NCBI GenBank assembly: GCA_964544265.1
Contig: CAZJBD010000067.1
Span: 1 to 12,809 of the forward strand
Source of the DNA: JALHVH01 sp964544265
GTDB lineage: Bacteria > Acidobacteriota > Aminicenantia > Aminicenantales > Saccharicenantaceae
Direction: 5' to 3'
DNA: 12,809 bases
The position numbers were made by a program, and so were the translations under genes. Below the pieces are notes generated by a model. It was given only the letters and a program-made list of their open reading frames with translations, did no database searches and was not told the DNA's origin. Shown here piece by piece: positions 1 to 6,815 of this stretch; within the stretch, counting starts at the first letter, position 1, and every line of letters starts with the position of its first letter.

Positions 1-1
1 C

Positions 2-478
2 CGGACCCACTTCTTCAAACTCTACGCCGCTTACAGCTTCCCGTTCAACCTGACGGTCGGCACGGTTGTCAACGCCTACAGCGGGCAGCCCTTCACCGAG
101 TACTGGTATCTCCTCGACGCCTACATGTTCCCGTTCAGCAGAAATCATTACCGAGAAGGGACGGCCGGCAGCGATATCAAATCGAAGCGGACGCCTTTCC
201 TGTGGTTCTGCAATGCCTATGCCGAGTACAACCTGAAAATCGGAAAATACACCCTCAACTTCAACGTCAACGTGGACAACCTCTTCAATGCCGGGACGGC
301 TCAAAGGCTCTTCGAATACCGAACCCTGTACGATATCGGGATCGACGGAGATACCGTCCTTTCCAAGAACTGGGATCTTGCCAGCGGACAGGATTTCGTC
401 CAAGATCCTCGGTTCGGCTCCAAGATGACTTTCTACGGTCCGATCGCTGTCAGATTCGGCGTCAAGTTCGTCTTCTAA
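2..478 (+). CDS. TonB-dependent-receptor-like outer-membrane beta-barrel, C-terminal fragment
   Basis: The reading frame is open from base 2 to the TAA at 476-478, giving 158 C-terminal residues; the start lies outside the window. The fragment alternates hydrophobic/aromatic and polar residues in the way of transmembrane beta-strands (for example KLYAAYSF, YTLNFNVNVDNLFN, YGPIAVRFGVKFVF). It ends in a terminal Phe, the usual last residue of the outer-membrane insertion signal of barrel proteins. The N-V-D-N-L-F-N stretch and the closing strand resemble the last strands of TonB-dependent receptors, in which a 'V.NLFN' segment is common; that is family knowledge. The plug, TonB box and any carboxypeptidase-like N-terminal domain are not visible, so the ligand is unknown. 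A strong terminator follows 22 bp after the stop, so the gene is transcriptionally separate from the next one. Another large barrel type cannot be excluded. Confidence 0.75.
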   Translation, partial: RTHFFKLYAAYSFPFNLTVGTVVNAYSGQPFTEYWYLLDAYMFPFSRNHYREGTAGSDIKSKRTPFLWFCNAYAEYNLKIGKYTLNFNVNVDNLFNAGTAQRLFEYRTLYDIGIDGDTVLSKNWDLASGQDFVQDPRFGSKMTFYGPIAVRFGVKFVF

Positions 479-500
479 ACCCTACCTGAAGCAGAAGCTC

Positions 501-533
501 AAACCCGCCTCCCCTTCGGGAGGCGGGTTTTTT
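501..533 (+). terminator. Rho-independent terminator of the barrel gene
   Basis: A 13-bp perfect stem (501-513 pairing with 518-530, AAACCCGCCTCCC/GGGAGGCGGGTTT) encloses the tetraloop CTTC and runs into a T-tract ending at 533. It lies 22 bp after the TAA of the barrel gene and 3 bp before the -35 box of the next promoter, so it separates the two transcription units. Confidence 0.93.
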
Positions 534-535
534 AT

Positions 536-564
536 TTGACTCCTCCGGATTCTTCGGGTAGATT
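536..564 (+). promoter_or_regulatory. Sigma-70-type promoter for the first sulfatase/TPR gene, probably leaderless
   Basis: TTGACT (536-541) and TAGATT (559-564) are separated by exactly 17 bp. The -10 box ends 8 nt before the GTG at 573, so transcription would begin within about two bases of the start codon. No Shine-Dalgarno sequence is present. The same -35 hexamer and spacing occur before the paralogue that starts at 10006. Confidence 0.6.
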
Positions 565-572
565 TCTTAATC

Positions 573-2804
573 GTGGCCAAGAAAAAAAGAAGAGGGCAGA
601 GGAAAAGAGATCGCGATCGCACGATCCCTAGGCTCGCAGTTCAAGAAGCTGAGGTCAAGAAAACCCAGGGAGAAAGGCCTTTCTCCAAAAAAGGCCTGCC
701 GGCCCTTCTTGCAGCGCTCTTTTTTTTAATCGTCGTCTTTATGATCTGGCGATTTTTTATTCCCGTAAGCGAAGTCAAGAAAGACAGCGGCCTGAATGTC
801 CTTCTTATCACCTTGGACACAACCCGGGCCGACAGGCTCGGATGCTACGGTCATCAAAGGGCCAAGACTCCCAACCTGGACAGTTTGGCGGCCAAGGGCG
901 TCAAATTTCTGAACGTCTATTGCCAGGCGCCGTTGACGACCCCTTCTCATTGTTCCATCCTCACCGGCACGTATCCGCTTTTTCATCAGGTTCATAATAA
1001 TGGCGCCTATTTCCTATCTCCCTCAATCCTAACGTTGGCCGAAGTCCTTAACGGGAAAGGCTTCGCGACGGCGGCTTTTGTCAGCTCTTTCACCGTCGAT
1101 TCCCGTTTCGGCCTCGACCAGGGCTTTGAGGTCTACGACGACAAATTCGCCGAAGCCCAGGCTTTTAAGGCCCTGAATTCCGAGAGGAAAGCGGAAAAAA
1201 CCTTCGAGGCCTTCTCCCGCTGGCTGGATCAAAACGAAGCCCGGGCTTTCTTCTGCTGGGTTCATTATTATGATCCCCATCTCCCCTATGACCCGCCGGC
1301 GCCTTACAACGCGGAATTTGCCGACAGCCCCTATGACGGTGAAATCGCCTACATGGACCAGGTCATCGGCAGAACCATCGAAGCCCTGCGGGAAAAAGGG
1401 CTCCTGGCCAGGACTCTCGTCATCCTGGCCGGGGACCACGGGGAGGCCTTTGGCGAGAAGGTCGAGGCCGGCCACGGCGTCTTTCTCTATGATGGAACCA
1501 TGAAAGTTCCCCTCATTTTTTATGCCGAGAATCATCTTCCCGCCGGCCTGGCCGTCAAATCGCGGGTCAGGCTCATCGACCTTATGCCTTCCGTTCTGGA
1601 CCTGCTCAACGTCCCGGTCAACAAGGAAGTCCAGGGGACTAGCCTCCTGCCCTATATCGGCGGAAAGAGGAAAGGAGACTTGAGTTCCTACATCGAAACT
1701 TATTTTCCGCGGGAAAATTACGGCTGGTCGGAACTCGTCGGGCTTGTGGACGGCGATTGGAAATATATCAGGGCGCCCAAAGAGGAGCTTTACAACCTGA
1801 AAGCCGACCCCGGGGAGATGGAAAACGTTGTTGGCAAGGAAAACAGAGTCGCGAGTGAGAAGAGAGCCAAGCTGGGAGATGTCCTGGCGAAGTATTCATC
1901 CGGGATGAAATCGGAAAAAAAAGAACTGAGTTCGGAAGAAAAGGAAAAATTAAGGTCTCTGGGCTATTTGTCTCAGTCAATCGCAACCCCCCAGGGGCCC
2001 CTCCCCGATCCCAAAGATATGGTCGAAGAGCTTCGGATGAATCAGCAGGCGGAGATTTATGAGTTCGAGGGAAACGCCGCCGAGGCGGCCAGAGTCTACG
2101 AAAAGATCCTATCCCTGCGGCCGGAGAATCCGACGAATTACGTCAACCTCGCCCTCACCCGGGCCAAGATGAACGAGTTCGAGAAAGCCGTCCGCATGCT
2201 CGAACAGGGCATCGCCCGGATCCCCGGTTCGGAGGTCCTTCTCTCCCGGCTGGCTCATACCTATATGGTTATGGGCAGGTTGGAAAAGGCATTGGATGCC
2301 TGGCAGGCCGTTTTGGTGATCGATCCGCGCTATTTTGACGCCCTGCTGGCCTCGGGCTGGATTCTGGACTTCAGGGGGAAACTGGAGGAAGCTTGGACCT
2401 ACTTCGAGAAGGCTCTGGAGGTCGAACCCGAAAACAGATTTCTCCGCAAATATAGCGCGGAGAATCTGGCCAAGCGGGGAAAGATCAAGGAAGCCATAGA
2501 CGTTTATGAGCGCCTGAAAGAGGACTATCCCGAAGACTATGAAGTCTCCCAGGACCTGGGAATTGCGTATGGATATGCGGGGGATTTGAGCCGTTCGATC
2601 GAGAATTTAAAGAAGGCGGTCGCCCTTCATCCGACCCCCGTCGCCTATGCCAATCTGGCCGTCGCCTCAAGAAAGGCCGGAAGCATCCGGGAGGCCGTCG
2701 ACTATCTTAAACTTTATCTCGGGAATCCAGAGGGCGAAAGCGAGGAGAGCATCGAACGGGCCCGGCAGGAACTCGCCCATCTGGAAACGCTCCTCAGGCA
2801 ATAG
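573..2804 (+). CDS. Membrane-anchored sulfatase-fold (alkaline phosphatase superfamily) enzyme fused to seven TPRs
   Basis: 743 residues. A basic cytoplasmic tail (1-40, rich in K/R) leads to one transmembrane helix (about 42-63), then a periplasmic sulfatase-fold domain (about 74-415), a linker with the motif LRSLGY (460-465), and seven TPRs (about 486-722). Active-site features: metal Asp82 in LDTTRAD; T-T-P-S-H at 122-126, so Thr122 sits where sulfatases have the formylglycine Cys/Ser and His126 where they have Arg; His231 in WVHYYDPH; Asp288-His289 in GDHGE; His301 in GHG. The Thr makes formylglycine impossible, so a phosphohydrolase or phosphotransferase is more likely than a sulfatase (inference). 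TPR position-32 prolines fall at 517, 551, 585, 619, 653 and 687, exactly 34 apart. GTG at 573 is the only standard start between the in-frame TGA at 537 and Met57, which lies inside the helix. It is a close paralogue of the gene at 10006. Substrate unknown. Confidence 0.9.
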   Translation: MAKKKRRGQRKRDRDRTIPRLAVQEAEVKKTQGERPFSKKGLPALLAALFFLIVVFMIWRFFIPVSEVKKDSGLNVLLITLDTTRADRLGCYGHQRAKTPNLDSLAAKGVKFLNVYCQAPLTTPSHCSILTGTYPLFHQVHNNGAYFLSPSILTLAEVLNGKGFATAAFVSSFTVDSRFGLDQGFEVYDDKFAEAQAFKALNSERKAEKTFEAFSRWLDQNEARAFFCWVHYYDPHLPYDPPAPYNAEFADSPYDGEIAYMDQVIGRTIEALREKGLLARTLVILAGDHGEAFGEKVEAGHGVFLYDGTMKVPLIFYAENHLPAGLAVKSRVRLIDLMPSVLDLLNVPVNKEVQGTSLLPYIGGKRKGDLSSYIETYFPRENYGWSELVGLVDGDWKYIRAPKEELYNLKADPGEMENVVGKENRVASEKRAKLGDVLAKYSSGMKSEKKELSSEEKEKLRSLGYLSQSIATPQGPLPDPKDMVEELRMNQQAEIYEFEGNAAEAARVYEKILSLRPENPTNYVNLALTRAKMNEFEKAVRMLEQGIARIPGSEVLLSRLAHTYMVMGRLEKALDAWQAVLVIDPRYFDALLASGWILDFRGKLEEAWTYFEKALEVEPENRFLRKYSAENLAKRGKIKEAIDVYERLKEDYPEDYEVSQDLGIAYGYAGDLSRSIENLKKAVALHPTPVAYANLAVASRKAGSIREAVDYLKLYLGNPEGESEESIERARQELAHLETLLRQ

Positions 2805-2819
2805 GCCGCAGCCGGCCGC

Positions 2820-3797
2820 TTATTTCTTGATTTTCTCCAGGTAGTCGAGAATATTTCTTACCTGCCCGGCGAGCTCGGTGTCGGGCTCAAGCTCCAGGAA
2901 TTTTCTGAAGTTTTCTTTGGCCTTTTCGTAGTCCTCTTTGTTGAGATACACGAGGCCTAACTTGTGGAAGGGGGGAGCCCAGTCGGCCTTAATCTGGGTC
3001 GCGATGGTGAAGTACTGAATGGCGTCGTCGAGTTTTTGGTTGGAGAAGTAGATCTCTCCGACGTTATAGGCGAGCGTTTCATTCTCGGGATAGGTGTCAA
3101 TGGACTGTTTGAAGAAGCCCTGGGCCTTTTCGAAATCCCCCTGTCTCATGTAACAATCGCCGATCGCGGCCAGCCCTTTGGCCGTGATCTCCTTGCCCAT
3201 TTTTTCGTCTTTCTTGGCCTCCTCTATGGCCTTATTGTAGGTTTCGATGGCTTTTTCGAATTCCCCTTTCTCCTTGTAGCAGTCGCCGACGAGAATGTAG
3301 GCTTGATAGGCTGTCTGGTTTTGGGCCAGGAATTGTTCGAGGATGGCCAAAGCCCCGTCATAATCCTTGTCATTGAAGAGCTGGTTGGCTTTTTCGATGA
3401 AGGCCAGGGAGGCTTCATCGCGGATAACGGCGTCTTTGCTCAGTTCGGGCTTTTTCATCTTGAGGGGGATTTTGGGATTTTTTTCGAGCTGACTGACGAA
3501 AAACGTCGTCGAGGTCGGAATATATCCTTCGGCGTTCACCGTGAGCCGCCAGTTGCCGGAGCCGAGCCCGATGAAGACCCATTCGCCGTCTTTATCCGTG
3601 GTCGTATCACGTTTAATGGACTCGCTCGAGAGAAGCTCGATAGTCACCTGGGCCGAGGCAATGGGTTTCCCGTCCTCATCCAAGACGATACCGTTGACTC
3701 TGGCTTTCCCTCTTCCAGCTTGAGAAAAAACATGGAGAGAGACGATCAGCAGAAAAAACGTCAGAAGAAAAAAGAAATGAAGTTTATGGGTTTTCAT
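2820..3797 (-). CDS. Secreted carboxypeptidase-regulatory-like domain plus TPR protein
   Basis: 325 residues. A signal peptide (1 to about 27, a Phe/Leu-rich core ending VFSQA) precedes a beta-sandwich domain of the carboxypeptidase regulatory-like type (about 33-113; motifs VNGIVLDEDGKPIASAQVTI and a later TDKDGEWVF). A TPR array follows (about 130-316), with typical helices such as YQAYILVGDCYKEKGEFEKA and DWAPPFHKLGLVYLNKEDY. No catalytic residues are evident. It is probably a periplasmic or surface-exposed binding/scaffold protein. It is the last gene of the minus-strand block: its ATG overlaps the TGA of the GWxTD lipoprotein gene by 4 bp (ATGA, 3794-3797). A good Shine-Dalgarno sequence (GGAGGG, 4 nt before ATG) lies inside that upstream gene, so it can be initiated both by coupling and independently. 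It converges with the first sulfatase gene, whose stop is 15 bp away. Domain calls are firm; the cellular role is not known. Confidence 0.88.
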   Translation of the reverse strand: MKTHKLHFFFLLTFFLLIVSLHVFSQAGRGKARVNGIVLDEDGKPIASAQVTIELLSSESIKRDTTTDKDGEWVFIGLGSGNWRLTVNAEGYIPTSTTFFVSQLEKNPKIPLKMKKPELSKDAVIRDEASLAFIEKANQLFNDKDYDGALAILEQFLAQNQTAYQAYILVGDCYKEKGEFEKAIETYNKAIEEAKKDEKMGKEITAKGLAAIGDCYMRQGDFEKAQGFFKQSIDTYPENETLAYNVGEIYFSNQKLDDAIQYFTIATQIKADWAPPFHKLGLVYLNKEDYEKAKENFRKFLELEPDTELAGQVRNILDYLEKIKK

Positions 3798-4714
3798 AGT
3801 GCCCTCCGCTCGGAAAGTGGGATGGTAAATTTTATTGTTTTTTTGACCTTTGTTTGCCCCGTTATGTTGTTTAGGGCGATCGTCGCCCGGTATTCTCCAG
3901 GTTCAAGTTCGACCGGAATCTCCATAAGATAATCCTGGCCCGTAAGCTTCTCCAGCTCGTCTTTCGCCAGGGAAATCGGATAAGTTTTGGTTTCGTCCCG
4001 GACTTTGTTCCCGGCCGAGTCAAAGATGGATAAAGACAATTCCAGGGTCGTCTTGAACTCATTCCCCTCGGCAGAAAGCCAGATGTTATCATAAGGGACG
4101 GAGACCAGGATGAGCGCTTGCCCTTCGGCCGCTTTTCTTAAATCCAGGTCGAACTCAAGGGCCGCTCGTTCCGGCTTTACCTCCGGATTGATCTGCTCTT
4201 CAGTTCGGCTAATTTCGGCAAGCATACGAGGCCCCTCTCGGAGCTCATAATTTCCGTTTTTGCGATAATCTACGAAGGTCAGGACATGAAAGCCATAGTG
4301 CCAATATTCCACGGGGATATCATTAAGGTTCTCCCCTCTGGGATAGGCTTCTCTCTGTTCCGGAGGCCCGAGGAGAATATAGATTCGTCCCCTATCTTGG
4401 AGCCAGCCCGAAGCTCCTCCTTCGTCTCTGAAGAGGTGTTTGGCTTCTTTGACGCGCTTCAGATACTCGTCCTTGTACTCATTGACTTCGGTCAATGGAG
4501 TGCGGTCTCTTTTCTTCCAGAATTCTTCGATGAAGGCGGGGCGTTCTGAAGGGGCGAGATCAAGAAATTCCTTCTTCTCCTGTTTGGTCATTATGTACCT
4601 GACCGTGGAGAGAAAATCTTTGTCTTCGGGGGAGAGATTCTTTTGCACGTTGAGAGCGGAGCAGGAGATCAAGAGGGCAGCGACGATCAAATACAAGCCG
4701 ACATTTTTTTTCAT
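3794..4714 (-). CDS. GWxTD-domain lipoprotein
   Basis: 306 residues. The N-terminus (KK, hydrophobic core, LISC at 15-18) is a lipoprotein signal with Cys18 as the lipidated residue. Residues about 26-165 match the GWxTD domain: a helical lead ('EFWKKRD'), then GWLQD at 103-107 followed by RGRIYILLGPPEQ, then W/Y-rich strands. The function of this domain is unknown. In this copy the Thr of the signature is Gln (G-W-L-Q-D). The C-terminal third (about 185-300) looks like beta-sandwich strands and has no recognised motif. The gene overlaps its neighbours by ATGA on both sides (4711-4714 upstream, 3794-3797 downstream). It has no Shine-Dalgarno sequence, only an A-rich run, so translation probably depends on coupling to the upstream gene. 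It shares its N-terminal domain with that upstream gene, which suggests tandem duplication. Confidence 0.9.
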   Translation of the reverse strand: MKKNVGLYLIVAALLISCSALNVQKNLSPEDKDFLSTVRYIMTKQEKKEFLDLAPSERPAFIEEFWKKRDRTPLTEVNEYKDEYLKRVKEAKHLFRDEGGASGWLQDRGRIYILLGPPEQREAYPRGENLNDIPVEYWHYGFHVLTFVDYRKNGNYELREGPRMLAEISRTEEQINPEVKPERAALEFDLDLRKAAEGQALILVSVPYDNIWLSAEGNEFKTTLELSLSIFDSAGNKVRDETKTYPISLAKDELEKLTGQDYLMEIPVELEPGEYRATIALNNITGQTKVKKTIKFTIPLSERRAL

Positions 4715-6780
4715 TTTTTCTTTTTGATGGAATCCACCAATTTTTTGATGTTTTCCTGTTCGGGATTAATTTGCAGAGACCTTTCCCAGGCGATCAGGGC
4801 TTCTTCCAGGTTGTTCATCTGATAATAGCACTCGCCTATAGAATTAAGGATCAGAATGTTGGTCCCATAATGGGCGAGATATTCCTTATAATAAGCAATC
4901 GCTTCCGCGAGTTCTCCAAGGGCCTGAGAGGATTGGCCCAGGATGGACAAAAATTCGTACTTGTCCTGGCTCTGAAGGAAGGGAGCGGCCACTTCTTTGA
5001 TCCTTGGATATTCTCTGTCCAGAAACAGGATGCGGCAGTAATCCAAGGCGAATTTCTTGGACCGGGGTGTTTTTTGATACGCTTGGCCGAGCAGGCTTCT
5101 GGCCTTTGCGGTATCTTTTTTATTGAGGTACTGGTTCCCCAGGATATTCGCGTATATGGAATCCTCGGAGGGGGGCTGAGGGATCGAGAGAACCCAGGGT
5201 CTGGGCAAAGCCGTCAGATAGGTGACGACGAAATCCTTCTCTTCGAAAACAAGTCCGCTCCCGGCCTGATCGCGGAGGGAGACCCTGATTTTATAATAAG
5301 CGGGGGCGAATGGAGCGAGGGAAAACTCTTCAAAGAAATTCATCGGATCGAAATATTCCTTAAGAGCCTTGGTCGTGGAAAAGACCTTCTCTCCCTCTTT
5401 GAGAATGCTATATTCCAGGCTGCCGCTCCCAAGAAGATCGCGGCTTAATCCGGTGACCTGGAAGTAGAGATAGAGCGTGTCCCGAGGGGCGAAATCATTC
5501 CGAGGCGAACAGACCAGCTGGGAGTCTCCGAAGAGAAAAGGCTTGTTTGTGCCCCGGTATTCCGAATTCCGGATGACCTTGTTGGCCAGGACGAGATGGC
5601 TCATCCGCATGCCGGCCGCCGGGCCGGGAATAGAAACATCCTTCTCCATCGACGTGAATTCTTTGGAAATCGTGTTTTTGAGGAGGATGTTAAACTTATA
5701 ATTTCCTTCAACGAGCGGGAAGATATCCTGAAAGCTGAAGAGCTTGTCCTTGATATTGTTCAATTGGTCCTGGTTGAATTCGATCGGGACAGACCGGTCA
5801 TACTGGTAAATCGCGTTGCCTTGAAGGTCGGCAACCCTGCCGTTAACCTCTAGATTAGCCCGAAAACGGTTCCCGATCTGGTCGAAAGTCAGCTTTCTGG
5901 GCTCGATGAGGTAGTGGACAAAATACAGGCCCCGGGCGTCCCTGAAGACTTCGGAATAAGCATCGCTGGAGATATAGTTCGCGGTGTAATCGACTTCGAT
6001 GATGTCTTTGTAAGCGAGAAGCTTCTCAGCATAATCATCTTCGACTTTCTTGCTGGGAGCGGAAGGAATCTTGCTGGTGACGAGGATCTCCGAGGCCACG
6101 GAGGGAGAAGCCAGCTTGCCCGACTCATCCGGAATCAAGGTCATCGAGACGGCCGCGATCGTGGGGTCGATGCCAAAGAGCTTGGTATAAGCGGACTCAT
6201 AGTCCGCCGGGTCCCCCCGGAAGTGAATGACGAGGCTCTGGGGCCCGTCTCTGATGGGAGAGTAGAATTCGTACTCTCCTATGCCCGACCTTTTGAAGAA
6301 AGCCACATAGAAGGCGTTGGGAAGGCCGTAATCCGCCAGGCCCTGATAAAACCAGGTTACGATGGGATAGACTTCCGAGTCATTTTCCAGACCGTAGATC
6401 TGCGAGGGCTCTCCCAGGAGAATATAAATTTTCCCCATGGGCGTTCGCCAGCCCGCGCCCGGTCCCTCCCGGCCGAATTTTTGATCGGCATACTTGACCC
6501 GACGGTAATGTTCTTTTTTAAACTCGTTTTCAGGCGTAACAGGATCAGGGTCCCGCACCTTCCAGAACGCTTCGATGAAGATCTCCCTCTCCCGGTCGGT
6601 TTCCAGCCGTAGAAAGACGTCTTTTTCCTTTGGGGTGATGATATAAACGACTTCCTCCTCCAGCCATCTTCGGTACTGGGGGGCTAAATCTTTTGGAGAG
6701 AGTTTCTTCTGGAGGGAGGGGGAAAGAGTCGTTGTGAAAACAAACAGGAAGCTTAGGAAAAAAACGTCCCTTTTTTTCAC
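4711..6780 (-). CDS. Exported GWxTD-domain protein with C-terminal TPRs
   Basis: 689 residues. A signal peptide (1 to about 24) precedes a GWxTD domain (about 32-180; FWKVRDPDP at 72-80, GAGWRTPMGKIYILLG at 108-123). A long central region with beta-rich stretches (about 185-525) follows, then a TPR segment (about 541-680). The signature here is G-W-R-T-P: the Thr is kept but the Asp is replaced by Pro, the reverse of the neighbour's change. No enzyme motif is visible, so a periplasmic scaffold or binding role is inferred. The start is GTG at 6780; an in-frame TGA lies eight codons upstream and there is no other standard start between, so the choice is well fixed. No Shine-Dalgarno sequence precedes it, but a promoter ends 6 nt upstream. 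The gap to the previous gene is 31 bp; the next gene overlaps by ATGA. Confidence 0.9.
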   Translation of the reverse strand: MKKRDVFFLSFLFVFTTTLSPSLQKKLSPKDLAPQYRRWLEEEVVYIITPKEKDVFLRLETDREREIFIEAFWKVRDPDPVTPENEFKKEHYRRVKYADQKFGREGPGAGWRTPMGKIYILLGEPSQIYGLENDSEVYPIVTWFYQGLADYGLPNAFYVAFFKRSGIGEYEFYSPIRDGPQSLVIHFRGDPADYESAYTKLFGIDPTIAAVSMTLIPDESGKLASPSVASEILVTSKIPSAPSKKVEDDYAEKLLAYKDIIEVDYTANYISSDAYSEVFRDARGLYFVHYLIEPRKLTFDQIGNRFRANLEVNGRVADLQGNAIYQYDRSVPIEFNQDQLNNIKDKLFSFQDIFPLVEGNYKFNILLKNTISKEFTSMEKDVSIPGPAAGMRMSHLVLANKVIRNSEYRGTNKPFLFGDSQLVCSPRNDFAPRDTLYLYFQVTGLSRDLLGSGSLEYSILKEGEKVFSTTKALKEYFDPMNFFEEFSLAPFAPAYYKIRVSLRDQAGSGLVFEEKDFVVTYLTALPRPWVLSIPQPPSEDSIYANILGNQYLNKKDTAKARSLLGQAYQKTPRSKKFALDYCRILFLDREYPRIKEVAAPFLQSQDKYEFLSILGQSSQALGELAEAIAYYKEYLAHYGTNILILNSIGECYYQMNNLEEALIAWERSLQINPEQENIKKLVDSIKKKK

Positions 6781-6786
6781 GATATT

Positions 6787-6815
6787 ATTATATCTGATCT
6801 CTCAACGAGCTTCAA
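6787..6815 (-). promoter_or_regulatory. Internal sigma-70-type promoter placed for a leaderless GTG start
   Basis: On the minus strand, TTGAAG (6815-6810) and a perfect TATAAT (6792-6787) are 17 bp apart. Only 6 nt separate the -10 box from the GTG start codon at 6780, which would make the start codon the first transcribed bases. The -35 box overlaps the stop codon of the preceding TPR gene. The absence of any Shine-Dalgarno sequence fits leaderless translation. Confidence 0.6.

Noticed and set aside
945..960. Cys127 in PSHCS of the first enzyme (and Cys104 in the third) as a formylglycine precursor
   Set aside because: Formylglycine needs Cys two residues before the Pro of C-x-P-x-R. This Cys comes three residues after that Pro, and the second enzyme has Val there.
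2804..2817. Possible bidirectional terminator between the convergent genes ending at 2804 and 2820
   Set aside because: Only a 5-bp stem (GGCCG/CGGCC) with no T-tract on either strand; too weak to call.
4704..4711. Run of eight A on the coding strand just after the ATG of the GWxTD lipoprotein as a phase-variation switch
   Set aside because: A short A-tract coding for Lys/Asn in a signal peptide is common, and a single sequence gives no evidence of length variation.
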